DNA of 64,000 nt, from assembly GCA_030430365.1 (NCBI GenBank), contig JAUIFP010000004.1:1-64000 (forward strand), read 5' to 3'. The DNA comes from Alphaproteobacteria bacterium (GTDB lineage: Bacteria; Pseudomonadota; Alphaproteobacteria; Sphingomonadales; Sphingomonadaceae). Positions within the stretch are counted from its first letter, which is position 1; the number at the start of each line of letters is the position of its first letter. The translations under genes were made by a program, and so were the position numbers. The notes below the pieces were generated by a model. It was not told the DNA's origin and did no database searches. It worked only from the letters and a program-made list of their open reading frames with translations. This document shows positions 8,012 to 16,148 of this stretch, piece by piece.

Positions 8012-10257
8012 CAGAATGCCTGCCCGATCGAGACATAGACCGAAAACTTCGATTCCCCTTCACGGCGATCGATGGGAATCGCGACGTCCAGGCGCAATGG
8101 GCCGAAATTGGTGTAAAATCTTCCGCCAATGCCAACGCCGAAGCGAATATCGTCGAAGCCCGGTGTAACCGATTCATAGACCTGACCCGCATCGACAAAG
8201 CCGACGACGCCGTAATCTCCGAAACGATAGCGGGCCTCGATCGCGCCTTCCACCAGGCTGCGCCCACCGATCGGATCACCGTCGGGCGCTTTTGGCCCCA
8301 GTTCCTGATATCCGAAACCGCGCACCGATCCGCCGCCGCCGGCATAATAACGGCGAGACGGCGCAAGGTCTTCTCTTCCGGCCCCGATTATCGAACCGAT
8401 CCGCGCGCGGCCGGCCAGCACGAAATTACCGAAGGGGTGATAGGCCGTCCCCTCGAGCATTCCGCGCCCATAGAGCAGCGTTTCCTCGCCGAAGGTGACC
8501 TCCGGCGAAAGCTTGAGATGAACACGCACGCCATCGACAGGATTGAGCAGGTCGTTGGTAGTGTCGAAGCCAAGCTGCCCGGGTAGTGCGGCGATATAAT
8601 ACAGCTCGCGATCATCCGCGCCGATATCGAAGTTGTAGCTCTTCTCGCTGGTCGCAATCAATTCGAAACCATAGCTGTGGGTCAGCCGCTTCTGCCAGAT
8701 CGGCGTACTCTCATAGCTGATCCGTCCGGCAAGGCGGCCAGTATAGGCGTCGAAGGCTTCGTAATTGGAATGGAGAGCTGCAAGTGCGAGCTCCACTGTC
8801 CGGTCGCGCTTCCCGGCATTAGACCGGCGGAAGGTCAGGGTTGCTCCCTGCTCCTGAGTACCCGCCACACCGCTGACAATCAGCGCACCTTCCGGCGGGA
8901 AGAAATTGCGATGTGTCCAGCTGGCCTCGACGCGCAGTCCCTGGCCCGTACCGTAACCTGCGCTTGCCGCGATCGAACGGGGCGGCCCGGGCTCTTGTCG
9001 AACGACCAGATCCGCATAGGCCGTCTCGTCGGGAGCGACGTCTTCGCTATTCCTTGGCTCGACCGATACAAGCCCGAACAATCCAGTGGCCACCAACGCT
9101 TCGCGAAGATCGTCGACCATGCGGCTGTCATACAGATCTCCCTTCTCGAACCGCGCAATCGTTTCGATATGTTCAGGTTCGAAAACGGGAGTTCCATCAA
9201 CGATCATCTCGCCGAAGCTCGAACGCGGCCCCGGTTCGACTGGCAGCGTGTAGTCGCCCGTCACTGCCTGCTCATCCAGCAGAATGTCGCGTTCCCCGAT
9301 CTCGACGAAGGGATAGCCTTCTTGCGGCAAGGCCACCGCAATATTGGCCTCGGCCGACAGCACCTCGTCTGCAAGAATGGGATCGCCGCTTTCCGGCGCA
9401 AAATTCCGTTCGATCAGGTCGGCCGGTTCGATCGGCGGTGCATCGAAGGCAATCTCACCGAAATGATATTGCGGACCCGGCTCGACTTCGAGAACGGCAA
9501 CCATAGGATCGCCGTCGCCTTCCTCGGGCAATTCTACGGCTTGGCCGACGACTGCGTCGAAATAGCCGGCTGCGGACAGGACGTCGCTCAGCAATTGCAT
9601 GTCGGAATTTAGGCGCGCGCTGACTTGGGCACCATTCGAGGCCTCACCGTCTCCATCTTCCAGGGCGGAGAGGCTGCTGAAGCGCCCGCGGATATCGCCT
9701 GCGGAGACTGTGCCCTCCAGCGTATCGAGGCCATCGATACGCCAACGATAAGTGAGTTCCTGATCTTCCTGAGGATCCTCACCCAGGATACTGTCGTCCA
9801 CGGGTTCGATTTCGAATTGGGAGAGAGGAAGGAGCGGCTCCTCGAGAGCCGGATCGAGCGGCGCCGGGTCGGCGAGTTCTTCGGTGAGATCTCCATCCAT
9901 ATAGGCCGGGAGCGCGGGATCCTCCGGCTCCTTCCCCCCCGTTGTGGATCCGGTGCCGCTGTCGCGGGTTTCCTGCCGGCGAACCGGAACTCCGCCCGCT
10001 TCGCGCACGGCGGCATCTTCCAGCCGGCGCTGTTCTTCCTCCCAAGCCTCGATGCTGTCGGCATCCTCCTCGGATTCAGCATCGAGCGAGGGGATCGCCT
10101 GTTCGAACTCCTCGTCGGAGATGATCGGCTCGTCTGGCCCGCTTCCGCCATCCGCCGAATCCTGAGCCGCAGCCGGGACGCTGAGCGCGGCCAGCAACAG
10201 CACGCCCGTGGCTCGCAATGCGTATCTATCAATCATGCTGAAACGGGGCATTCGCAT
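8011..10257 (-). CDS. tamA: Outer-membrane assembly protein TamA (BamA/Omp85 superfamily)
   Basis: A 748-residue Omp85-family protein with a signal peptide ending near VPAAAQ, POTRA domains (roughly residues 185-410) and a C-terminal 16-stranded barrel domain containing the family lid-lock region RRYYAGGGGSVRGFGYQELG (VRGF motif). Between signal and POTRA region there is an unusually long, strongly acidic, Glu/Asp/Pro-rich and probably disordered stretch (about residues 25-160). It partners with TamB, whose gene overlaps by one base. Three closely spaced in-frame start candidates exist (10257, 10251, 10236) and none has a strong ribosome site, so the exact start is uncertain. Confidence 0.88.
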   Translation of the reverse strand: MRMPRFSMIDRYALRATGVLLLAALSVPAAAQDSADGGSGPDEPIISDEEFEQAIPSLDAESEEDADSIEAWEEEQRRLEDAAVREAGGVPVRRQETRDSGTGSTTGGKEPEDPALPAYMDGDLTEELADPAPLDPALEEPLLPLSQFEIEPVDDSILGEDPQEDQELTYRWRIDGLDTLEGTVSAGDIRGRFSSLSALEDGDGEASNGAQVSARLNSDMQLLSDVLSAAGYFDAVVGQAVELPEEGDGDPMVAVLEVEPGPQYHFGEIAFDAPPIEPADLIERNFAPESGDPILADEVLSAEANIAVALPQEGYPFVEIGERDILLDEQAVTGDYTLPVEPGPRSSFGEMIVDGTPVFEPEHIETIARFEKGDLYDSRMVDDLREALVATGLFGLVSVEPRNSEDVAPDETAYADLVVRQEPGPPRSIAASAGYGTGQGLRVEASWTHRNFFPPEGALIVSGVAGTQEQGATLTFRRSNAGKRDRTVELALAALHSNYEAFDAYTGRLAGRISYESTPIWQKRLTHSYGFELIATSEKSYNFDIGADDRELYYIAALPGQLGFDTTNDLLNPVDGVRVHLKLSPEVTFGEETLLYGRGMLEGTAYHPFGNFVLAGRARIGSIIGAGREDLAPSRRYYAGGGGSVRGFGYQELGPKAPDGDPIGGRSLVEGAIEARYRFGDYGVVGFVDAGQVYESVTPGFDDIRFGVGIGGRFYTNFGPLRLDVAIPIDRREGESKFSVYVSIGQAF

Positions 10258-10593
10258 TTCGGCCGAAGTGGTTCCAGAAAGAACCTACAACCAGCGAAGA
10301 TTGTGCGACCACATACAATTGGGATCGCAACCCATACATCCGCCAGCCGTACCATTCGCTCCGCTTTCACAATCGCTTCAATGTCTAAAATGCTTAGCAA
10401 GGTGGAATGGTTTCCGCCGCGATAGAACAAACTTCAAATATCGACGCCGCCATAGCGCAGACAGGTCGCTTTTCCAGCTTCGCTTCAATTTCGCCGGCAA
10501 CTGCTCGAGACCTCTCAGTTCGTGCGTCTGCTTTGCGTTTACTTTGCATTCCAATCGTTGCCGCAGAGAGGAAATCTGGCGTAGAATGGAACT
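10258..10593. other. Intergenic region between tamA and the ModE-like gene
   Basis: 336 bases separate these divergent genes and must hold both promoters. I see no convincing open reading frame, RNA gene or strong inverted repeat. The stretch is somewhat AT-richer than the flanking genes near 10300-10400. Confidence 0.5.
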
Positions 10594-10974
10594 ATGGCGA
10601 GTTCACCCACTCTCAAGATCAAGTTGCAGATCATGTGCGGCGGCGAAATCGCTATGGGCCCTGGAAAAGCCGATCTGCTGGATGCCTTGGACCGCGAAGG
10701 TTCGATCTCGGCCGCAGGCCGGGCCTTGGGCATGAGCTATCGGCGGGCATGGATGCTCGTCGACGTCATGAACAGATGTTGGCACGAGCCCCTGGTTGCC
10801 GCCGTGCCGGGAGGTTCTGCCAACAGCGGTGCCCAAGTCACCCCATTTGGACGCGCTGTACTGAAGCATTACCGGAAATTGCAGCAGCAGGCTGGCAAGG
10901 CTGGCTCTGGCACGGACTGGAACTCGCTAGAACAAGTCATTCTGGCCGCACCCAAGGAAAGCCAGAAAGCTTGA
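10594..10974 (+). CDS. ModE-like winged helix-turn-helix regulator (DNA-binding domain only)
   Basis: A 126-residue protein matching the N-terminal LysR-type winged helix-turn-helix of ModE (about residues 8-85). It has the typical sequence DREGSISAAGRALGMSYRRA followed by WMLVD. ModE represses molybdate uptake genes when molybdate is bound by its C-terminal MOP/TOBE domains. Those domains are absent here, and the protein is about half the length of E. coli ModE. It converges on modC, and the two stops are almost adjacent, which ties it to molybdate metabolism. How it would sense molybdate without a MOP domain is unknown; the binding ligand may be different or supplied by another protein. Confidence 0.83.
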   Translation: MASSPTLKIKLQIMCGGEIAMGPGKADLLDALDREGSISAAGRALGMSYRRAWMLVDVMNRCWHEPLVAAVPGGSANSGAQVTPFGRAVLKHYRKLQQQAGKAGSGTDWNSLEQVILAAPKESQKA

Positions 10975-10975
10975 G

Positions 10976-11599
10976 CTAACCGATCTCGATCACGGTCTCG
11001 GCAAGCCGCTCAACTTCGGAACGGTCATGGCTGACAAACAGGATCGGCATCGACAACTCGTCGCGGATCCGCTCGATCAGGGTCATGATCTCGTCCCGCC
11101 GATTGCTGTCGAGCGACGATAGCGGTTCGTCCATGAGCAGGAAGCGCGGCCCTGAAAGGAGCGCGCGCCCGATTGCCACACGCCGCGCCTCGCCCCCCGA
11201 TAGCGAATAGGGCATGCGTTCCAACAGATGCTCGATGCCCAGAAAACCGACCGCCACGTCAAAATCGAGCCGGCGCCGATCCGCGGGCGCAAGATTCCAG
11301 CCATAGAGCAAGTTCTCGCGCACCCGGCGATGCGGGAACAGCCGGCCATCCTGCAACACATAACCGCAACTACGTTTCTCGGGCGGCAAGTTGATGCCCC
11401 TCTCGCTGTCGAACAGGACTTCGCCTGCGACCAAAATCCGGCCGCGATCCGGCCGCAGCAGCCCTGCAATCATATCCAGGATGCTCGTCTTGCCAGCGCC
11501 CGACGGGCCGAACAGCGCGGTCAGCCCGAACGGCGCGCTAAACTGCGCCCGCAGCAGGCGCTCTCCCCTGCGGACCTCCAAATCCACTTCAAAGGACAT
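10976..11599 (-). CDS. modC: Molybdate ABC transporter ATP-binding protein ModC (short form)
   Basis: A 208-residue ABC ATPase energising molybdate import. Walker A GPSGAGKT, signature LSGGEARR, Walker B FLLMDEP and the switch His in FVSHD are all visible. The protein ends right after the nucleotide-binding domain. Standard ModC has a further 130 or so residues with the TOBE/MOP domain that senses molybdate, and this is missing. The ATG at 11599 is preferred over an upstream in-frame ATG at 11650 because AGGGGG lies a few bases before it. It overlaps the modB end by 11 nt, indicating translational coupling. Confidence 0.87.
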   Translation of the reverse strand: MSFEVDLEVRRGERLLRAQFSAPFGLTALFGPSGAGKTSILDMIAGLLRPDRGRILVAGEVLFDSERGINLPPEKRSCGYVLQDGRLFPHRRVRENLLYGWNLAPADRRRLDFDVAVGFLGIEHLLERMPYSLSGGEARRVAIGRALLSGPRFLLMDEPLSSLDSNRRDEIMTLIERIRDELSMPILFVSHDRSEVERLAETVIEIG

Positions 11600-12290
11600 G
11601 TCCGCCCCCTTGCCTGGAAGACCGGCGAACGAGAAATTCCGATATTGCAAGCGCGCCCAGCGAAAGTGCGACAGAGATCAAGGCCAGCCGCGTAACCGCA
11701 TCCTCACCGCCGGGAACTTGCAAGTTCGTATAGATCGCCAGCGGCAAGGTGCGCGTCTCACCCGGTATGTTGGAAACGAAGGTAATGGTCGCGCCGAATT
11801 CTCCGATCGAGCGCGCAAAGCCGAGCACCGAAGCCGCCAGCACGCCTGGCATTGCCAGCGGCAGCGTCACTGAGAAAAAGGTGCGCCAAGGCCCGGCGCC
11901 GAGCGTGCGCGCCACGCCTTCCAGCCGCCGATCGACATTCTCCAGCGAAAGCCGGATCGCCCGCACCATCAACGGCAATGCCATGACCGCTGCGGCAATC
12001 GCTGCGCCTGTCCAGCGAAACATCACGCTTGCCCCAAACACTGTGGAGATCATCTTGCCGATCGGGCCATTCGTGCCGAATGCGATCAGCAGCAACCAGC
12101 CGGTCACGACGGGTGGGAGCACCAGCGGCAGATGGACGAGCGCATCGAGCAAGAGCTTTCCGGGAAAGCGAGTGCGGGCAAGCACCCATGCAAGGCCGAA
12201 AGCCACCGGCAGGATCGCGCCGATTGCAACGACACTGACCTTCAGCGACAGGGCGACGATTGCCAGTTCTTCAGGCGAGAGCCAATTCAT
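11589..12290 (-). CDS. modB: Molybdate ABC transporter permease ModB
   Basis: A 233-residue inner-membrane permease with about five to six hydrophobic segments and the conserved cytoplasmic EAA-type loop (about residues 145-165, RTLGAGPWRTFFSVTLPLAM) that docks onto ModC. The SIGEFGATI segment is typical of ModB/CysT permeases for oxyanions. It sits between modA (5 nt upstream) and modC (overlap), in the usual order A-B-C. Tungstate or sulfate specificity cannot be excluded from the permease alone, but the ModE-like neighbour favours molybdate. Confidence 0.9.
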   Translation of the reverse strand: MNWLSPEELAIVALSLKVSVVAIGAILPVAFGLAWVLARTRFPGKLLLDALVHLPLVLPPVVTGWLLLIAFGTNGPIGKMISTVFGASVMFRWTGAAIAAAVMALPLMVRAIRLSLENVDRRLEGVARTLGAGPWRTFFSVTLPLAMPGVLAASVLGFARSIGEFGATITFVSNIPGETRTLPLAIYTNLQVPGGEDAVTRLALISVALSLGALAISEFLVRRSSRQGGGHVL

Positions 12291-12295
12291 GCAGT

Positions 12296-13096
12296 CTACT
12301 TCGCCGAAAAGCCGAAGCGGCGGAAGATCGCCTGTCCTTCATCCGAAAGCAGGAACTGCCGGAATCCCTCGGCATCGCTGCTGGCCGATCCGGAAAGCTG
12401 CGCAATCGGATAGATAATCGCGGTGTGCGACTTGGCGGGGAAACGCCCCACCACGCGCACACCTGGCTCGGCAACTGCGTCGCTGGCATAGACGATGCCC
12501 AATGGCGCTGCCCCGCGCTCCACCAGCGCCATTGCCGCGCGCACATTCTCTGCACTGGCGATGCTGTTTGAGACGGAGGCCCACAAGCCAAGACTGACCA
12601 GCGCTTCCTTGCCATAGCGCCCAGCCGGCACCGCCTCGGGGTCGGCCATGGCTAGCCGCCCACCGTCGAGCATCGTGAAGAGCGGAAACTCCGATGTGAT
12701 TTCATTCTGCCCGTTTTCTTGCGCAGCCGCATCATCTTCCGGCGCTTCCCCCGCTGGCTCGATCAAAACCAATGAATTGCCGAGCAAGTCTTCGCGCGTA
12801 TCGGCGTTGACCAGCCCTTTGCCAGAAACCGCGTCCATCCAGCGCTCATCGGCAGAAATAAACAGATCGCCCGGTGCCCCCGCCTCGATCTGACGTGCCA
12901 GTGCAGAGGTCGCTGCAAAGGACAGGACAGGCCGTTCATGACCTTGCGCGGCCCATTCATCCGCTGCCGCCTCCAGCGCCTCCTGCAGGCTCGCTGCGGC
13001 CAGTATGAGTGGTGCCTTGTCCGGCTCCGCCTGCGGCGAACAGGCGGTTTGGAAAGACAGCAAGACGGCAAAAAAGAAAGCAAACGCAACGCGCAA
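12296..13096 (-). CDS. modA: Molybdate-binding periplasmic lipoprotein ModA
   Basis: A 266-residue substrate-binding protein with a lipoprotein signal (lipobox QTAC). It has the ModA family signature LILAAASLQEALEAAADEW and FAATSALARQIEAGAPGD, whose Ser residues bind the oxyanion, and SAENVRAAMALVERGAAPLG near the hinge. The start is a TTG: GAGGTG lies 8 nt upstream (13105-13110), whereas the nearby ATG in that leader is in another frame. An acidic insert (about residues 115-135, Glu/Asp/Gln-rich) is not typical. It heads the modABC operon; a palindrome 19 nt upstream of the start is a candidate operator. Confidence 0.88.
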   Translation of the reverse strand: MRVAFAFFFAVLLSFQTACSPQAEPDKAPLILAAASLQEALEAAADEWAAQGHERPVLSFAATSALARQIEAGAPGDLFISADERWMDAVSGKGLVNADTREDLLGNSLVLIEPAGEAPEDDAAAQENGQNEITSEFPLFTMLDGGRLAMADPEAVPAGRYGKEALVSLGLWASVSNSIASAENVRAAMALVERGAAPLGIVYASDAVAEPGVRVVGRFPAKSHTAIIYPIAQLSGSASSDAEGFRQFLLSDEGQAIFRRFGFSAK

Positions 13097-13114
13097 CGGA
13101 ACATCACCTCATGA

Positions 13115-13136
13115 GCTATGTTCCATCATATATAGC
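13115..13136. promoter_or_regulatory. Candidate ModE-type operator upstream of modA
   Basis: An inverted repeat GCTAT-N12-ATAGC sits 19 nt upstream of the modA start codon. It contains a TATATA run in one arm, reminiscent of the ModE box of E. coli, which has GCTATATA-like half-sites. The position between promoter and ribosome site fits repression. That the short ModE-like protein binds it is inference. Confidence 0.45.
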
Positions 13137-13545
13137 CTTCGAGGAAATGCGAAAGGGAGTTTCGCGGCATTTCACCATGTCGTCACAAACCAAAAAGCCC
13201 TTAGAGCGCGGAGTTCTCCAATCCCTCAAGAATCAGGTTTGAAAATTTGATCCTGAAAGTCATTCAGCAGATGTCCCGCTTTGATGTTCTCGCCCGCTTG
13301 GTACAGCGCGTAAGATCGATCTAGAATACCATGGAAAAAAAGGCCGCTTGTTGGCATTCGTTCTATTGACAAGCAGGACAGGCAATTGTCGAAATTATTT
13401 GGCTAGTGCAAAGTCTTTCGAATGAACTTTACTTACCCCTGCTACTGCGGTGGAACTAGATTCCAATCCAGCGAAAAATGACGGACTTGTGCAAATGGGT
13501 CAGAAACGAATGAAGTTCGCCACTAACACTACATAATGCACCACT
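13137..13545. other. AT-richer intergenic region
   Basis: About 400 bases without a supportable gene. Base composition is visibly more AT-rich than the flanks, continuing through the orphan gene at 13546-13971 to about 14150. No transposase remnant, integrase or tRNA edge is visible. Confidence 0.4.
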
Positions 13546-13971
13546 TTAGGGAATTGGGCTACCGACTTGAGCTCCCGCTTCGAACTCACGTCGCGTGAAC
13601 CATGAGATGTTTGAAAATTCCGGTACCCGCTTCAATGCATCATGAATGAGCTTCGTCGAATCAGCTGATAGCTTTTGCGTTCTGCTGAACCAACCAGATT
13701 TGCCGCTCCGACACTCAATGATTAGGAGCCAAAGCTCTGTCTTCTGTAACAACATCCAAACGTCTGTATCGCGAAATTTCGCCGTAAATTGCCAGCCATA
13801 AGACTCATGCTGTTCTGGATCAGAAACCCAAAGACTTTCGCCCCTAATGGCATCAATCAATACTTCACAGACTTTAAGCCCACCTGGCACACTGATATCG
13901 CCCGATTCAGCAAACTCTGCGTCATCCAGAAGATTGGCTTCGAACGTCACAAAAGTTCGCTGATCAACCAT
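13546..13971 (-). CDS. Hypothetical protein, orphan in an AT-rich segment
   Basis: A 141-residue soluble protein that I do not recognise. It has no signal peptide or membrane segment. Predicted beta-rich stretches alternate with polar loops, and there are many aromatic residues (Trp at about 48, 60, 72, 80, 95, 124). Composition and length resemble small immunity- or effector-associated proteins, but no motif confirms that. Codon use is AT-richer than all neighbours, and the gene stands alone between the modABC operon and a carboxymuconolactone-decarboxylase-like gene. This suggests acquisition by transfer. Ribosome site upstream of the ATG at 13971 is weak (GGGAGATGAGTA leader). Confidence 0.55.
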   Translation of the reverse strand: MVDQRTFVTFEANLLDDAEFAESGDISVPGGLKVCEVLIDAIRGESLWVSDPEQHESYGWQFTAKFRDTDVWMLLQKTELWLLIIECRSGKSGWFSRTQKLSADSTKLIHDALKRVPEFSNISWFTRREFEAGAQVGSPIP

Positions 13972-14033
13972 TACTCATCTCCCAGATAGTAATATGCTCC
14001 ACCAACCCCTGCGACTGTGCTACCGCCCACCGT

Positions 14034-14052
14034 AACTTTGCAGCGCAAAGTT
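14034..14052. repeat. Perfect inverted repeat
   Basis: AACTTTGC-AGC-GCAAAGTT, 8-bp arms with a 3-nt centre. It lies between the orphan gene and the next plus-strand gene. The symmetry suits a dimeric regulator or a small hairpin. Confidence 0.5.
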
Positions 14053-14053
14053 T

Positions 14054-14085
14054 AGCCGAACAGCGAAAAAACTTTCTGTCCGGCT
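14054..14085. repeat. Hairpin-forming inverted repeat
   Basis: AGCCGAACAG and CTGTCCGGCT pair over 9 of 10 positions around a 12-nt A-rich loop. It abuts the palindrome at 14034. It may be a terminator-like or structural element at the edge of the AT-rich segment; no clear T-run follows on either strand. Confidence 0.4.
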
Positions 14086-14210
14086 TATTCGGCGAACGGC
14101 GTGAAACGCGGCCAACCAGCCTGCGTCCCTTATTGTGTTAAATTGTGGAGCGCTTTACTGGCATCGGCCTGGAATATTGAACCGACCTATAAATAACGGA
14201 GATGAGAGCG

Positions 14211-14762
14211 ATGCCGCGCATTCCCTATCCAGATCTGACCAAGCTGCCGGAGAGGATGCAGATCATGCTTGCCGGGACGCCGCTCAACATCGTGCGGATG
14301 GGCGCGCATGCCTCCCCTCCCCTGTTCGAAGCGCAAGGCCAGCTGGGATATGCGATCGCCGATCCCGAAGTGCTGGATCCGAAAGTCCGCGAAACCGCGG
14401 TTCTGCGTGTCGCGCATCTTTCGAACAGCGACTACGAATTGCATCAGCATATTCCCCTGGCCGGCATGGCGGGCCTGACCGACCAGGAGATCGAGGCGAT
14501 CGGGGCCCAGGATTATGCGGCGCTCAATCCCAAGACGGCGGCGATTTGCCGCTTCACCGACGAGGTGGTGCTGAATCTCTCACCGTCGGATGCCACTTTG
14601 GCCGGTTTGCGGGAACATGTTTCGGACCAGGTCCTGGTCAACCTTGTCCTCACCATCGGGAACTACATGTCCATTGCGCGCCTTATAGCCACGACAGGCA
14701 TCGAGATCGACGAATACCGGCTCGACCATTTGCCAAGCGGTATCGACGATCCGGCGGGCTAG
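14211..14762 (+). CDS. Carboxymuconolactone decarboxylase family protein
   Basis: A 183-residue all-helical protein of the CMD/AhpD-like fold. The family core ETAVLRVAHLSNSDYELHQH is present with the conserved Tyr, Glu and His, but the CxxC redox pair of AhpD is absent, so a thiol-disulfide role is unlikely and a decarboxylase-like or unknown role remains. The ATG at 14211 is chosen over 14202, since GGAG (14198-14201) would directly abut the latter. It is followed 90 nt later by an N-carbamoyl hydrolase gene on the same strand. A paralogue lies at 33113-33685. Substrate unknown. Confidence 0.78.
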   Translation: MPRIPYPDLTKLPERMQIMLAGTPLNIVRMGAHASPPLFEAQGQLGYAIADPEVLDPKVRETAVLRVAHLSNSDYELHQHIPLAGMAGLTDQEIEAIGAQDYAALNPKTAAICRFTDEVVLNLSPSDATLAGLREHVSDQVLVNLVLTIGNYMSIARLIATTGIEIDEYRLDHLPSGIDDPAG

Positions 14763-14852
14763 GATACCTGCTGAGCGCCGATCCGGGCCCCCCGCTTGTT
14801 TAACCCGCGGGGAAACGATTATGATGCCTGCCGAAACGAAGCAGGAGTAATC

Positions 14853-16127
14853 GTGCCGCAAGTCAACATAGATCGTATCGAACAAGACATTATCGCCATT
14901 TCGAAATTCGGCTTCAACGAAGCGGATCGGGGTGTTTACCGTCAGGGCTTCTCTCCCGAGGACATGGCCGCGAGGAAATGGCTGAGCGATACGTTCGAGG
15001 CTCTGGGCATGGATCACCGGATGGATGGCGCCGGCAATGTGATCGGGCGCTTCGGCCCGGCCGACAAGCCAGCTATCATGATCGCATCGCATCTGGACTC
15101 GGTCCCCGCAGGCGGAATCTTCGATGGCGTGCTGGGTGTCGTTGCCGGGCTGGAGGTCGTCCGGACGCTCAAGGAAAACGGGATCGAGCCGGAATTTCCC
15201 ATCGAGGTTATCGGTACGAGCGAGGAAGAAGGCCGCTTCGGCGGCATGCTCGGCGCGCAGGCGATCACCGGACATCTCACGCATGACTGGCTGGACACGG
15301 CAAAGGACGAACGCGGCCTGGCGCTGAAAGATGCCATGGCAGAGGCCGGGCTGAACGCTCAGGATGCGCTGCACGCCTACCGCCGTCCCGAAAATATCCG
15401 CGCATTCCTGGAACTGCATGTCGAACAGGGGCCGGTACTCGATACTGAGAAGACGACGATCGGCATTGTCGAAGGCATTTCCGGGGTCTTCAAATGGAAT
15501 TGCCGCCTGATGGGCAAGGCCGATCATGCCGGCACCGCCCCCATGAACATGCGTTCCGACGCATTGATGGGCATGGTCGATTTCGCGCATGAAATTCAGC
15601 GGATCATCGACGAGGAAGGCACCGACAAGAGCCGCATCACGATCGGGCATGTCGCGCTGAAGCCTGGCTTCCCGCATACCGTCCCAGGCGAAGCGGATTT
15701 CACGATCGTGGGGCGCGATCTGGATGAAGACGTCATGAAGGCGCTGTCCGATGCATGCCGCCGCGTGCTTTCCAGCATTGCGCGCAAGCACAAGCTCAAA
15801 TTCGAGTATGAAGAGATGAGCTGGCTCAAACCGGCCTATTGCGACAGATCGCTGATGGACCTGATCGAAACCAAGACGCAGGAACTGGGCTACAAATACA
15901 AGGTCATGCCTTCCGGCGCGGGCCATGATGTGCAGTTCTTCTGCAATCATACGAAGGCAGCGCTGATCTTCGTACCCAGCGTCAACGGAGTCAGCCACGC
16001 TCCCGATGAATGGACGCACTGGTCGGATATCGAGCGCGGCGCGCAGCTCTTGTTCGAATGTGTCCTGGATCTGGCTAGCAGCAAGGAGGCAGCCAGCGAG
16101 ATCGCTTCCGCGGTCAACGCGGACTAG
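14853..16127 (+). CDS. Zn-dependent M20-family N-carbamoyl-amino-acid hydrolase / allantoate amidohydrolase-like
   Basis: A 424-residue binuclear-metal amidase of the hydantoinase/carbamoylase (HyuC/AllC) subfamily, which hydrolyses N-carbamoyl groups to ammonia and CO2. Metal and catalytic motifs are all visible: HLDSVPAGGIFDGVLG, EEEGRF, FLELHVEQGPVLD, the dimerisation-domain KADHAGTAPMNMRSDA and C-terminal PSGAGHD. The start is GTG at 14853 because AGGAG lies 5 nt upstream. A longer frame beginning at 14796 has no ribosome site. Its neighbour across a convergent junction is an operon with a carbamoyltransferase-like enzyme, which suggests related carbamoyl chemistry. The exact substrate (N-carbamoyl amino acid, ureidoglycine, allantoate, beta-ureidopropionate) is not decided by sequence. 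Confidence 0.86.
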   Translation: MPQVNIDRIEQDIIAISKFGFNEADRGVYRQGFSPEDMAARKWLSDTFEALGMDHRMDGAGNVIGRFGPADKPAIMIASHLDSVPAGGIFDGVLGVVAGLEVVRTLKENGIEPEFPIEVIGTSEEEGRFGGMLGAQAITGHLTHDWLDTAKDERGLALKDAMAEAGLNAQDALHAYRRPENIRAFLELHVEQGPVLDTEKTTIGIVEGISGVFKWNCRLMGKADHAGTAPMNMRSDALMGMVDFAHEIQRIIDEEGTDKSRITIGHVALKPGFPHTVPGEADFTIVGRDLDEDVMKALSDACRRVLSSIARKHKLKFEYEEMSWLKPAYCDRSLMDLIETKTQELGYKYKVMPSGAGHDVQFFCNHTKAALIFVPSVNGVSHAPDEWTHWSDIERGAQLLFECVLDLASSKEAASEIASAVNAD

Positions 16128-16148
16128 ACCGCCCGCCTCTCGCCCATC

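Noticed and set aside
14580..16019. A 479-codon minus-strand frame antisense to the M20 hydrolase
   Set aside because: The plus-strand hydrolase has all metal-binding motifs and a perfect ribosome site. The antisense product has no recognisable feature.
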